Positions 1-9,360 are shown, numbered from the stretch's first letter. The stretch: DNA of 64,000 bases from Streptomyces rishiriensis (GCF_030815485.1 NZ_JAUSWV010000002.1:7254001-7318000); one strand, 5' to 3'. Notes: generated from the sequence alone by a model not told the origin. Program-made: numbers and translations.

Positions 1-3000
1 CGGGCGAGTTGCGGTTGGCGACGACCACTGTGTCCGGCGCCCGCGCCGCCGCGAGTGCCCGTGCCACCTTCTCGGCACCGGCCGCGACGGCGGCCATGGC
101 CCCCGGATCGCCCCCGGCGGACTCTGCGGATCCGTCCGCGCCGGCGGCTTGGAGGATGGCCGTCGCCCGTTCCGCGCTCAGGTCCAGCAGGGTTTCGGGG
201 CTCAGCGCGCCGGCCGAGCAGAGGGCGACCAGCTCGCCGTAGCTGTGCCCGGCGGCCATGTCCGGGCGCACCCCGGCCGCGGTGAGCACGGCGTGCGCGG
301 CGAGCCCGGCGACGCCGAGAGCCGGCTGCGCCACCCGGGTGTCGGTCAGCGCGGCCTGCTGACGGTCGCGCACCGCGTCGTCGAAGGCTGCCGGCGGATA
401 CAGGGTGTCGGCGTGTGCGCGGGCGAGCTCCAGGTACGGCCGCAGCTCGGGGAAGGCGACGAACAGGTCGGCGAGCATGCCGGTGCGCTGGCTGCCCTGG
501 CCGGGGAAGAGGAAGGCGACCTTGGAGTCCCCGAGGCCGTCGGGGTCCTCGGGTCCGGCCCGGTGGATCCCCCGCGCGGGGTCGTGGGCGGCCGGATCGG
601 CGCAGACCCGTCGCAACTTGCCGACCAGGTCGTCCACGTCCGTCGCCACGACCGCGACCTGCGCCGGTTCACCGCTCGCGTCCGACCGTCGCGCGGCGCC
701 GAGCGCCAGGTCCCGCAGGCGCCACGGCCGGCCCTCCGTCTCCGCGGCCGTGAGGAGTTCGTCCACGGTGCGGGCGGCCGCGGCGGCGTCCCGTCCGCGG
801 AAGACGAACAGTTCGGCCGGCCAGGCGTCCGCGCCCCGCACCGGCGGCACGCCGTCCGCGTAGGCGCTCAGCACCACATGGAAGTTGGTGCCACCGAAGC
901 CGAACGCGCTGACCCCGGCGACGCGTTCCCCGGCGGGCGCCGCCCAGGGCCGGGCCCGTGCGTGGAAGGCGAAGGGGCTGCCGGCCGGGTCCCAGGCCGC
1001 GTTCGGGGTTTCGACGTGCAGGGTGGGCGGTGTGACGCCGGTGTGCAGGGCCAGCAGTGTCTTGATCAGGCCGGCGAGTCCGGCGGCGCACTTGGTGTGC
1101 CCGATCTGCGACTTCACCGAGCCGATCGCACAGCCGCCCGGTCGTGCCCCGGCCTCCTCGAACACCTCGCTGAGTATGCGCAGTTCGGTGCGGTCGCCGA
1201 CCACGGTCCCGGTGCCGTGCGCCTCGACGAGCCCGACGTCGGCCGGGGAGACCCCCGCGTTGCGGTAGGCGCGTTCCAGGGCGGCGCGCTGGCCTTCGGG
1301 CCTGGGCGCCGTGAGGCCGAGCGAGCGGCCGTCGCTTGAGGAACCGAGCCCCTTGATCACGCCGTAGATCCGGTCGCCGTCGCGTTCCGCGTCCGCGAGC
1401 CGCTTGAGGACGACGCAGGCCACGCCCTCGCCGAGTGCGATGCCGTCCGCCGAACCGTCGAAGGCACGGGAGCGGCCGGTCGGGGACAGGGCGTGCACGG
1501 ACGAGAAGAGGACGTAGTCGTTGATGCCGTTGTGCAGGTCGGCACCGCCGCAGAGCACCACGTCGGAGGTGCCGCCGACGAGTTCCTTGCAGGCGACGTC
1601 CACCGCGGCCAGCGAGGAGGCGCAGGCGGCGTCGACGGTGTAGTTGGCGCCGCCGAGGTCGAGCCGGTTGGCGATCCGCCCGGAGATGACGTTGGCGAGC
1701 ATGCCGGGGAACGAGTCCTCGGTGAGCTGCGGGAGCTGGTCGTCGAGGCCCGCCGGGACGCTGCCGTAGTAGGAGGGCAGCACCGCCCTCAGCGTGGCCG
1801 CGTTGGACAGGTCGCTGCCCGCCTCCGCGCCGAACACCACCGAGGTGCGGGAGCGGTCGAACTCCCGCTCCCCTTCCCCGTATCCGGCGTCCTCCAGGGC
1901 GCGCCGGGCCGCCTCCAGGGACAGCAGCTGGACCGGCTCGACGCTGCCGAGCGAGGTGGGCGGGATGCCGTACCGCAGGGGGTCGAAGGGGATGCGGGGC
2001 AGGAAGCCGCCCCACTTCGACGGGGTCGATTCGCCGTGGTGGACGGCCGGATCCCAGCGGTCGGCCGGGACTTCGCCGACCGCGTCCACGCCCCCGACCA
2101 CGTTCGCCCAGAAGGTGGGCAGGTCGGGTGCCTGCGGGAACATGCAGGCCATGCCGACGACGGCGATGTCGAGCGGGGCCGGGGCGGCCGGCTCCCCGAG
2201 CGTCTGCGCGTGACCCGACTCGGCCGCGCGCCGCGTGAGATGCTCGACGGCGCCGGTCGTCACCGACGCGTGCAGCGCGGCGACCGTGGTGGTCGCCGAG
2301 CGCAGCACGGCCACCTCCCCGGCCATGAACATGCCCTCGGCGAGCTGGCGTTGCTCGTCGACGGGGGTGAGCGAGCCGTCGGTGTCGCGGGTGACGCCCT
2401 TGCTCGCGATGCGCAGCCGGCCGACGTTGAGCCGTTCCAGGGCCTCCCAGATGTGCCGGTCCCCCGTGCCCCCGGCCCGCAGCCGGGTCTCCTCGTCGCG
2501 GTAGCCGGCCGCGAACGGGCTCGGCACGCAGCGGGTGGCGTGTCCCGGCGCCGACTCCAGGAGCGTGGTGCGCTCGGCGGCCATCACCTGCCGCTGGAAG
2601 AGCGGCCGGATCGCGCCGTGGGACACGGCCTCCGCGGTGAACAGGTACGCGGTGCCCATCAGCACGCCGACGGCCGCTCCGCGGGCGGTCAGCGGAGCCG
2701 CGAGCGCGGCGACCATCGCCGCCGACCGTTCGTCGTGGACCCCGCCCGCGAAGAACACCTCGAGGTCCTCGACCCCGCGGCCCTGCGACCAGTCGTCGAG
2801 GACGGCCAGTTGGGCCTCCCAGAGCGGGAAGCTGCCGCGCGGTCCGACGTGCCCGCCGCACTCCGAGCCCTCGAACACGAACCGGCGTGCCCCGGCCTCC
2901 AGGAACTGCCGCAGCAGCCCCGGCGACGGCACGTGCAGGAAGGTCCGGATGCCGTCCCGCTCCAGCGCCTGAGCCTGGGACGGCCGGCCCCCCGCGATGA

Positions 3001-4210
3001 TCGCGTGCGTCGGACGCAGCTCCCGCACGGCCTCCAGTTGTGCGGCGCGCACGTCCTCCGGCGCGAAGCCGAGCACGCCCACGCCCCAGGGCCGGCCGGC
3101 CACCGCGTCCCGGGTCGCGGCCAGCATCGCCCGTGCCCGCTCGCCGTCCGCCAACGCCAGCGCGAGGAAGGGCAGCGCCCCGTCGGCCGCCACCGCCGCG
3201 GCGAACGCGGCCCCGTCGCTCACCCTCGTCATCGGCCCCTGGGCGAGGGGGAGGCGGGTGCCGAGCGCCCGGCTCATCGGCGACCCGGACCGCAGCGCCC
3301 GGCCGGCCGTGTCGTCGCGCACCGTGTCCAGGACCGCCTCCCGCAGCGCCCGCAGGGTCCGCCGCACATCGCCCCAGCGTTCGGCGAACCGCGCGGCGAG
3401 GAAGCCGTCCTGGCCCACCGGGAGCAGCTGTCCGCGTGGATCCTGAGCGCCGAGCAGGGCCGCCACCTCCTGCGGATGCGCGTCCTCCGCGAGCCGCGGG
3501 GCGTCCGGTCCGCGCCGCAGCAGGACCCGGTGTCCGGCGCGGACGACGGTCTCGGAGCCGTCCAGGGTGCGCAGCGTCGCCGCGGCCGGTTCGGGCAGGG
3601 CCGACTCGGCCAGCAGCGCGAGCTGGCTGTCCAGGACGACGCCGGCCGCGCCGCCGGCCACCGCGGCGGCGGCCGTGCGCGGGCCGATGCCGCCGCACGC
3701 CCACACCGGCGAGGTCACCTCGGGCGCGGCGAGGAGCTGCTGGAGCAGGACGAAGGTGCTCAGTTCGCCGATCCGGCCACCGCTCTCGGCGCCGCGGGCG
3801 ATCAGGCCGTGCGCTCCGGCGCCTAACGCTTCCCGGGCGCCCGCCAGGTCGGTGACCTCGACCAGTACGCGGTGGCGCCCCGCGAGGCCGGCGATCGCCC
3901 AGGCCGCCTCGTCGCTCCCCGGGGCCTTCGCGGCCCGCGCCGCCTCCGGCGAGAGGACCACCGTGTGCGGGCCGTCGGGCTCCAGGTCGGCCGGGGTGAG
4001 CCGGCAGTGTGCGCCGACCCGGACGCCGAAGGTGCCCGGACAGGCGCGGCGCAGGCGGGACAGGGCTTCGCGGGCTCTTCGGTCACCGGATCCCAGGTCG
4101 AGTACGCCGAGCCCGCCGGCCCGGTCGATCGCCAGGGCGAGCCCGGCATCGGGTTCGCCGAAAGGAGTTATGCCGATGATCATGTCCTCGGAACGCACAG
4201 CAGACGTCAT
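1..4210 (-). CDS. type I polyketide synthase, N-terminal part (oxidoreductase-like region - KS - AT)
   Basis: The gene is open at the left edge; 1,403 residues are visible. Residues 1 to about 660 contain two TIM-barrel-like segments resembling nitronate monooxygenase/PfaD-type flavoproteins; the second has a LAQGPM start near 320 and an EGSECGGH motif. A ketosynthase follows at about 680-1105, with active-site Cys863 (VDAACASS) and both catalytic His motifs (EAHGTGT, IGHTKCA). An acyltransferase starts near 1228 (FLFPGQGSQ) with nucleophile Ser1323 in GHSYGE; the edge cuts it. KS and AT are intact, so it should be active. The order recalls PUFA-synthase or heterocyst-glycolipid-type synthases rather than a modular macrolide PKS; this assignment is inference. 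The ATG has GGAG four bases upstream; an in-frame ATG nine codons later is an alternative. Residue 129 is a TTA leucine codon, so translation may need the bldA tRNA. ACP or reductive domains may lie outside the window. Confidence 0.9.
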   Translation of the reverse strand, partial: MTSAVRSEDMIIGITPFGEPDAGLALAIDRAGGLGVLDLGSGDRRAREALSRLRRACPGTFGVRVGAHCRLTPADLEPDGPHTVVLSPEAARAAKAPGSDEAAWAIAGLAGRHRVLVEVTDLAGAREALGAGAHGLIARGAESGGRIGELSTFVLLQQLLAAPEVTSPVWACGGIGPRTAAAAVAGGAAGVVLDSQLALLAESALPEPAAATLRTLDGSETVVRAGHRVLLRRGPDAPRLAEDAHPQEVAALLGAQDPRGQLLPVGQDGFLAARFAERWGDVRRTLRALREAVLDTVRDDTAGRALRSGSPMSRALGTRLPLAQGPMTRVSDGAAFAAAVAADGALPFLALALADGERARAMLAATRDAVAGRPWGVGVLGFAPEDVRAAQLEAVRELRPTHAIIAGGRPSQAQALERDGIRTFLHVPSPGLLRQFLEAGARRFVFEGSECGGHVGPRGSFPLWEAQLAVLDDWSQGRGVEDLEVFFAGGVHDERSAAMVAALAAPLTARGAAVGVLMGTAYLFTAEAVSHGAIRPLFQRQVMAAERTTLLESAPGHATRCVPSPFAAGYRDEETRLRAGGTGDRHIWEALERLNVGRLRIASKGVTRDTDGSLTPVDEQRQLAEGMFMAGEVAVLRSATTTVAALHASVTTGAVEHLTRRAAESGHAQTLGEPAAPAPLDIAVVGMACMFPQAPDLPTFWANVVGGVDAVGEVPADRWDPAVHHGESTPSKWGGFLPRIPFDPLRYGIPPTSLGSVEPVQLLSLEAARRALEDAGYGEGEREFDRSRTSVVFGAEAGSDLSNAATLRAVLPSYYGSVPAGLDDQLPQLTEDSFPGMLANVISGRIANRLDLGGANYTVDAACASSLAAVDVACKELVGGTSDVVLCGGADLHNGINDYVLFSSVHALSPTGRSRAFDGSADGIALGEGVACVVLKRLADAERDGDRIYGVIKGLGSSSDGRSLGLTAPRPEGQRAALERAYRNAGVSPADVGLVEAHGTGTVVGDRTELRILSEVFEEAGARPGGCAIGSVKSQIGHTKCAAGLAGLIKTLLALHTGVTPPTLHVETPNAAWDPAGSPFAFHARARPWAAPAGERVAGVSAFGFGGTNFHVVLSAYADGVPPVRGADAWPAELFVFRGRDAAAAARTVDELLTAAETEGRPWRLRDLALGAARRSDASGEPAQVAVVATDVDDLVGKLRRVCADPAAHDPARGIHRAGPEDPDGLGDSKVAFLFPGQGSQRTGMLADLFVAFPELRPYLELARAHADTLYPPAAFDDAVRDRQQAALTDTRVAQPALGVAGLAAHAVLTAAGVRPDMAAGHSYGELVALCSAGALSPETLLDLSAERATAILQAAGADGSAESAGGDPGAMAAVAAGAEKVARALAAARAPDTVVVANRNSP

Positions 4211-4877
4211 GATTCTCCGAATCAAGGGTGAGACTGCACGGTGGGGGGTTCGGGACAGCAATGGCGGCTCACCGGATTCCCGCGGGCAGAGATCCACCGC
4301 GGAACGCCGTTCTCAAGCGTGCTCGAAACGCGTTGAAAGGTAGTGGGCTTGTTACTCACTGGTCAACGTTCGAACGATCGGCCGGTATCCAGCCGCAATG
4401 ATTCGGTCAGTCGTCAGCTCCGGACCAGGGCGTAGGAAATCGGATGAATTCCTTTCGGGACCGGCCCCGTTCACCGTCCACTCACACCCCGGAAACAAGG
4501 ACGAACGCAGGAAATGGGTTCCTCTGGACCGCTTGTCCGAATCGCCACGCACATTCCCGGCGGCGCCCGGGTGGCGCGGAAAATTCCGTGTGTCGGTCCC
4601 GGAGTGACCGGGAAAGGCTTGTGCTGTCGACGGTGCGCGAGTCGTCCTGTGAGACGGCCTTGACGCGGGCCGAACCCGCCGCCAGGACGGGAACGACCAC
4701 GGAGTCGAGCCGGTCCCCGGGAGGTCGCCGACCGCCCCCGCGGACAGGCCGAGTTCGACCGGACGGACCAACCGGCCCGGTCGGGGGAGACAGGTCGAGG
4801 GGCCGTACGGGTCCCGGGCGGCGATGTACGGAGTGTTGCCCCCGTGACCGATGTGACAATCAGCCCATAGTGCCCGT
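4211..4877. other. 667-bp intergenic region between divergent genes
   Basis: This gap separates the divergent PKS and serine hydrolase genes and must hold both promoters. It is less GC-rich than the flanks and carries the 10-bp palindrome CGTTCGAACG at 4367-4376. The longest open frame inside it (minus strand, 4352-4930) has codon use and composition unlike a real gene. I see no convincing -35/-10 pair or RNA element. Confidence 0.5.
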
Positions 4878-6071
4878 ATGACGCGTACCCGTACGGCGCT
4901 GCTCTGCGCCGCCGCTCTTCTCGCCTCCACCCTCCAGGCCGCGGCCGCGACCGCCGCCCCCGATCACCACGACCGGGCCTGTGCCGCCACCCGGAAGCCG
5001 CAGGGTCAGGCGCGCGAGGTCCTCCGGCTCGTCCGCGAGGCCCGCAAGGAACTCGGCCTCAAGGCCGCCCTCGTCAAGGTCACGGTCGGCGGACGTGAGC
5101 TCGTCACCGGCGCGGACGGCGAGTCCCTCACGCAGGTGCCGGCGACGCCCGCCATGCACTTCCGGACCGGCTCGGTCGGCATCGCCTTCATGGGCACGGT
5201 GCTGCTCCAACTCGTCCAGGAGCACAAGGCGCGCCTCGACGACCCGGTCTCCCGCTGGCTGCCCGACCTGCCGCACGGCGACAAGATCACCCTGCGGATG
5301 CTCGGCGACTCGACCTCGGGCCTGCACGACTACGTCACCGACCCGTTGTTCCTGAGGAAGCTCTATGCCGACCCCTGGCAGCACTGGGCCCCCGAGGAGG
5401 TCGTCGGGATCTCCCTCAGCCACCCCCTGTGGTACCGGCCGGGCACCAACTGGAGCTACTCGCACGCCAACTTCGTCCTGCTCGGCCGCGCCCTGGAGAA
5501 GATCTCCCGCACCCCGCTCGACCGCCTCCTGCGCGAACGCGTCATGAAGCCCCTCAAGCTGCGCAACACCCGCAGCAACGACACCGCGCTCATCCCGCCG
5601 CCCGTGCTGCACGCCTACGACGACGAACGCGGCACCTACGAGGAGTCCACCTACTGGAACCCCTCCTGGACCACCGCCCCGGGCGCGATCCTGACCCAGG
5701 ACATCTGTGACCTGGCCCGCTCCGGGCAGGCCGTCGGCTCGGGCGAACTGCTCTCGAAGCAGTCCTTCCGCACCCAGCTGGACCCGGGCACCATCGGCCT
5801 CGGACACGCCACCGCGAACTGCCCCGCCACGGTCTGCGTGCCCATGACCGAGGACTTCCACTTCGGCATCGGCGTCGTCGTCAAGAACGGCTGGGTGGTG
5901 CAGAACCCGTCCTTCTTCGGCTACGCGGCCGTGATGGCGTACGAGCCGCACAAGCGTCTGTCCATCGCGGTGTCCACGACGGTGGGCCCCGACGCCCCCG
6001 AGGGCAACACCGCCCAGACGATCACCGAGCGCATCGCGGACCTGCTGGATCCGCGGTACCCGCTGTCCTGA
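4878..6071 (+). CDS. secreted serine hydrolase, beta-lactamase/transpeptidase-like, degenerate active site
   Basis: A 397-residue protein with a Sec signal peptide (hydrophobic to about residue 27, Ala-rich cleavage region), so it is exported. The fold matches class C beta-lactamase/DD-peptidase relatives: FRTGS at 95-99 marks the nucleophile region, WSYSHANF at 192-199 the YxN region, and the C-terminal HxG region is near FGYAAVM. The usual SxxK reads S99-V-G-I, so the general-base lysine is missing; YxN reads Y194-S-H, and the C-terminal HxG/KTG triad is not visible. Either a non-canonical hydrolase subfamily or a substrate-binding pseudoenzyme is possible. It is convergent with the TetR gene, which ends 9 bp away. 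No strong ribosome site precedes the ATG. Confidence 0.75.
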   Translation: MTRTRTALLCAAALLASTLQAAAATAAPDHHDRACAATRKPQGQAREVLRLVREARKELGLKAALVKVTVGGRELVTGADGESLTQVPATPAMHFRTGSVGIAFMGTVLLQLVQEHKARLDDPVSRWLPDLPHGDKITLRMLGDSTSGLHDYVTDPLFLRKLYADPWQHWAPEEVVGISLSHPLWYRPGTNWSYSHANFVLLGRALEKISRTPLDRLLRERVMKPLKLRNTRSNDTALIPPPVLHAYDDERGTYEESTYWNPSWTTAPGAILTQDICDLARSGQAVGSGELLSKQSFRTQLDPGTIGLGHATANCPATVCVPMTEDFHFGIGVVVKNGWVVQNPSFFGYAAVMAYEPHKRLSIAVSTTVGPDAPEGNTAQTITERIADLLDPRYPLS

Positions 6072-6080
6072 CCCTCCCGG

Positions 6081-6659
6081 TCAGCGCCCGGCGCGCACCC
6101 CGTCCAGGGCGATGGCCAGGACGCGGTCGCGCTGGGCGTCGTCCACGAAGGCCGTCGCGGTGATCCCGGCGACCATCCGCAGCAGATCGCCGAAGTCCAT
6201 GTCCGCGCGGGCGGCCCCGGCCCGCTGGGTCCGCTCGAACAGCGGGCCGCCCGCCGCGTACATCGACTCGCGGCAGGCCTGGAAGATCTCCGACTCGCCC
6301 TCCAGCGCCTCGCGCACCGCCCGCTTGGTGACCATGTAGCCGGCGAACCGCTCGAGCCACGCGGTGAGCGCCTCCCACGGCTCCAGATCGGCGAACTCCA
6401 CGGCCGACCGGCACAGCGCGTTGACCTCGTCCGCGTACACGCTCTCGAACAGAGCCCGGCGGGTCGGGAAGTTCCGGTACAGCGTGCCGATGCCGACGCC
6501 CGCGCGCCGGGCGATGTCCTCCAGCGACGCCTCCGAGCCGTGCTCGGCGAACGCCTCGCGCGCGGCGGCCAGCAGCGCGTCGTAGTTGCGGGCCGCGTCC
6601 TTCCGGGCGGGGCGCTGGGCCGCGACGATCTCGCTGATGGGGAACTGCTGAGCCGGCAC
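6081..6659 (-). CDS. TetR-family transcriptional repressor
   Basis: A 192-residue TetR-type regulator. The N-terminal helix-turn-helix is at about residues 20-65 (DALLAAAREAFAEHGSEASL, then IARRAGVGIGTLYRNFPTR); the C-terminal helical domain would bind a small ligand. The GTG start is chosen because AGGAGG lies about six bases upstream, and it trims a long upstream open frame. It is divergent from the MFS exporter at 6783, with two related palindromes in the 123-bp gap. The usual logic is that it represses the exporter, and probably itself, until a toxic compound binds. Confidence 0.92.
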   Translation of the reverse strand: MPAQQFPISEIVAAQRPARKDAARNYDALLAAAREAFAEHGSEASLEDIARRAGVGIGTLYRNFPTRRALFESVYADEVNALCRSAVEFADLEPWEALTAWLERFAGYMVTKRAVREALEGESEIFQACRESMYAAGGPLFERTQRAGAARADMDFGDLLRMVAGITATAFVDDAQRDRVLAIALDGVRAGR

Positions 6660-6683
6660 TGCTGCCTCCTGGGCGGGACTCGG

Positions 6684-6729
6684 TTGAACCGGAGGGATGC
6701 CTCCGCTAGAGTGGAGGGGTGCCTCCACT
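6684..6729 (+). promoter_or_regulatory. MFS exporter promoter with two TetR-type operators
   Basis: TTGAAC (6684-6689) and TAGAGT (6707-6712), 17 bp apart, form a plausible promoter reading towards the MFS gene. GGAGG-N4-CCTCC lies in the spacer at 6691-6704. A stronger perfect palindrome, AGTGGAGG-GGTG-CCTCCACT, covers 6710-6729 and overlaps the -10. Their centres are 22 bp apart, about two helical turns, fitting two repressor dimers on the same DNA face. This is sequence inference; binding is not shown. Confidence 0.65.
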
Positions 6730-6782
6730 TTAGCAGTCCGAGGCCTCTTCTCCTCTTTCCGGGTTCTTCCGAGAGGCTTGTC

Positions 6783-8213
6783 ATGCCCCGCAAGTCCACC
6801 CGCCTCACCTTCGCGGTCCTCGCGACCGGTGCCGGCGTGTTCTCCATGCTCCAGTCGCTGATAGCGCCGGCCCTGCCGACCGTGCAGCACGCGCTGCACA
6901 CCTCGCAGTCCACCGCGACCTGGGTGATGACCGCGTATCTGCTGTCCGCGTCCGTCTTCACGCCGATCCTCGGCCGGGTCGGCGACCTGATCGGCAAGAA
7001 GCGCACCCTCGTCGGGGTCCTGCTCGCCGTCCTGGCCGGCTGTCTGCTCGCCGCGCTCGCGCCGACCATCGGCGTCCTGATCCTCGCCCGGGTCGTCCAG
7101 GGCGTCGGCGGCGCCCTGTTCCCGCTCTCCTTCGGCATCATCAGGGACGAGTTCGCCCCCTCCCGGGTGCCCGGCAGCATCAGCAACCTGTCCGCCGTGA
7201 TCGCCGCCGGCGGTGGCGTCGGCATGGTCGCGGCCGGACCGATCGTCTCCGCGCTCGACTACCGCTGGCTGTTCTGGATCCCCGTCGGCATCGTCGCGGC
7301 CACCACGCTCATCGCCCTGCGCTATGTGCCCGAGTCGCCCGACCGGGCGGAGGGAAAGGTCAGCTGGCTCGGTGCCGTGCTGCTCTCCGGCTGGCTGGTC
7401 GCCCTGCTGCTGCCGCTCAGTCAGGCGAGCGGCTGGGGCTGGGGCTCGGCCCGGGTGATCGGCCTGTTCACCGTGGCCGTGGCGCTGTTCGCGCTGTGGC
7501 TGTTCACCGAGGCCCGCTCCCGCAACCCGCTGATCGACCTGCGCATCATGCGGCTGCCGGCCGTGTGGACCACCAACCTCGCCGCCCTGCTGTTCGGCGC
7601 GGGCATGTACGCGATCTGGTCCTTCCTGCCCGGGTTCGTGCAGACCCCGAGCACGGCCGGGTACGGCTTCGGCGCCGGCGTCACCGCCTCCGGGCTCCTC
7701 ATGCTGCCGATGCTGCTCGCGATGTTCGTCTCCGGCGTGCTCAGCGGCCGTCTCGAGCCCCGCGTGGGTGCCAAGGCGCTGCTCACGGCCGGTGCCGCAC
7801 TCGGTGCGTTCGCCCTGGGCTTCCTCGCCCTCTGGCACGACGAGCAGTGGCAGGTCGCCCTGGTGGCGGGCGTGTTCGGCCTCGGCATAGGCCTGGCCTT
7901 CGCGTCGATGGCCAACCTGATCGTCGGCAGCGTGCCCGCCGGGCAGACCGGCGCCGCCACCGGCATGAACGCCAACATCCGCACCATCGGCGGATCCATC
8001 GGAGCCGCCGTCACCGGCGTCCTGGTCACCGGCCACCTCCAGGCGTCGGGCTTGCCCCACGAATCCGGTTACACCCACGGATTCACCCTGCTCGCGGTGC
8101 TCTGTCTGGGCGCCGCCCTCGCCGCCCTGCTGGTCCCGGTCCGCCGCGCGAGCCGACTGCCCGGACCGGCCGCCCAACAGGCGCCGACCGCCGCACCCAC
8201 CCCGGTACGGTAG
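6783..8213 (+). CDS. MFS drug exporter (DHA2-like, about 14 TM)
   Basis: A 476-residue major facilitator protein with about 14 hydrophobic segments, expected to export drugs or metabolites with proton antiport at the cytoplasmic membrane. The loop 2-3 motif is clear (GRVGDLIGKKR), and VQGVGGALFPLSFG is typical of the DHA2 group. The ATG at 6783 follows AGAGGCTTGTC, a modest ribosome site; a much longer upstream open frame is only read-through of the TetR gene's antisense. Control by the divergent TetR is supported by the operators at 6691-6729. The substrate cannot be told from sequence. Confidence 0.92.
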   Translation: MPRKSTRLTFAVLATGAGVFSMLQSLIAPALPTVQHALHTSQSTATWVMTAYLLSASVFTPILGRVGDLIGKKRTLVGVLLAVLAGCLLAALAPTIGVLILARVVQGVGGALFPLSFGIIRDEFAPSRVPGSISNLSAVIAAGGGVGMVAAGPIVSALDYRWLFWIPVGIVAATTLIALRYVPESPDRAEGKVSWLGAVLLSGWLVALLLPLSQASGWGWGSARVIGLFTVAVALFALWLFTEARSRNPLIDLRIMRLPAVWTTNLAALLFGAGMYAIWSFLPGFVQTPSTAGYGFGAGVTASGLLMLPMLLAMFVSGVLSGRLEPRVGAKALLTAGAALGAFALGFLALWHDEQWQVALVAGVFGLGIGLAFASMANLIVGSVPAGQTGAATGMNANIRTIGGSIGAAVTGVLVTGHLQASGLPHESGYTHGFTLLAVLCLGAALAALLVPVRRASRLPGPAAQQAPTAAPTPVR

Positions 8214-8257
8214 GCTCTACCCGCGCGTTCCCGCAGCTCACCGCCGCGGCAACGCCT

Positions 8258-8331
<74 letters not shown>

Positions 8332-8352
8332 CTGTACGAAGTCACCGATGCG

Positions 8353-8384
8353 GAGGCTGTACCGGACCGTTCCGGTACAGCCTC
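8353..8384. terminator. strong hairpin between tRNA-Pro and the SHOCT gene
   Basis: A perfect 14-bp stem, GAGGCTGTACCGGA and its complement, with a 4-nt CCGT loop. It lies 21 bp after the tRNA and 8 bp beyond the 3' end of the convergent SHOCT gene, so it can serve both directions. There is no U-tract, as is common in Streptomyces. Confidence 0.8.
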
Positions 8385-8392
8385 TCGTCGTC

Positions 8393-8674
8393 TCAGGACT
8401 CGAGGATCCTGCGCTTCTGCTCCTCGAACTCCGCCTCGGTGAGGACGCCCTGGGCCTTGAGCTCACCGAGTTGCTTGAGCTGGTCGATCTTGCTGCTCAT
8501 GTCGGCCGGCTGGGCGGCCGGGGGAGGAGCGGCGGCCGGCGTCGGCTGCGGGACCGCCTGGTAGTCCTGCTGCGCCCAGCGCCCCTGCTGGCGGCGTGAC
8601 ACACGGTTCGACACGGCGGTCGCGGTGCCGGCCACTACGGCTGTGCGGGCGACCCCGCGGAGGAGACCTGGCAC
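8393..8674 (-). CDS. small SHOCT-domain protein
   Basis: 93 residues. The N-terminal half has a short hydrophobic stretch (GVARTAVVAGTATAV) that may touch the membrane; a Pro/Ala linker follows. The C-terminal SHOCT motif (LKQLGELKAQGVLTEAEFEE) is a short oligomerisation or interaction domain. The GTG start is preferred over an upstream ATG because AAAGGAAA lies just before it. Function unknown; no operon partner. Confidence 0.85.
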   Translation of the reverse strand: MPGLLRGVARTAVVAGTATAVSNRVSRRQQGRWAQQDYQAVPQPTPAAAPPPAAQPADMSSKIDQLKQLGELKAQGVLTEAEFEEQKRRILES

Positions 8675-8919
8675 GGCGGTTTCCTTTCTCGCCGGAGACA
8701 TGTGAACGAGACGCCTGCTCCGGCCGACGCGCGACGGCCGGCGCAGCGCACCGGACAGCTCCATTGGACCACCGTCGCATTCCCCCCGCATGTCGGCCCC
8801 GGCGCTGAACTGCGCGAATACCGGTGTTCTGCCGGGTTTGCGCTTCCCGTGGCAAGCTGAAATCCGGGCAACCGAACGGCCACATGTCAGTGGCGAGATG
8901 TATGTGGGAGGAGCCCCAG

Positions 8920-9351
8920 ATGACCGCTACCGGAGTGCACCACGGACACGGAACGGCAAGGAGCGGCGGAGCGTGGGTGGCCGGCTGGACCGGTTTCGCC
9001 GGAGTCATGATGATCTTCGGTGGGCTGATGGCGATATTCCAGGGGATCGCCGCCATCGCCGAGGACGACGTCTTCGTCGTCACCCGCGACTACGCGTACA
9101 ACTTCAACCTGACGAGCTGGGGCTGGATCCATCTCGTCCTCGGCGTTCTGGTCGCGCTCGCGGGCGCCGCTCTGTTCCGTGGCGCGGTGTGGGCACGCGT
9201 CGTCGGCATCGCCGTGGCCGGCCTGTCGATGATCGCCAACTTCATGTGGCTGCCGTACCAGCCGGTCTGGGCCATCGTGCTGATCGCCGTGGACGCCTTC
9301 GTCATCTGGGCGCTGTGCATCGGGACGGGGCGGGAGACCCGCGCCGAGTAG
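8920..9351 (+). CDS. DUF7144-type four-helix membrane protein
   Basis: 143 residues with about four transmembrane helices: GFAGVMMIFGGLMAIFQGI, then WGWIHLVLGVLVALAGAAL, then VVGIAVAGLSMIANFMWLPY, and a last helix ending VIWAL. The pattern matches a family of actinobacterial membrane proteins of unknown function. The ATG at 8920 follows GGGAGGAG; an upstream in-frame ATG at 8824 has no ribosome site. It stands alone, with no regulator beside it. Confidence 0.85.
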   Translation: MTATGVHHGHGTARSGGAWVAGWTGFAGVMMIFGGLMAIFQGIAAIAEDDVFVVTRDYAYNFNLTSWGWIHLVLGVLVALAGAALFRGAVWARVVGIAVAGLSMIANFMWLPYQPVWAIVLIAVDAFVIWALCIGTGRETRAE

Positions 9352-9360
9352 CCGGACCGT

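Noticed and set aside
669..3704. Long minus-strand frame within the PKS region
   Set aside because: It is Arg/Gly-rich and out of frame with the clear KS and AT motifs; a GC-skew shadow.
1493..3826. Long plus-strand frame antisense to the PKS
   Set aside because: No recognisable domain, Arg/His-rich; antisense shadow of the PKS.
4352..4930. 192-codon minus-strand open frame in the gap before the serine hydrolase
   Set aside because: It overlaps the start of the hydrolase, has no ribosome site, and its composition is unlike real genes here.
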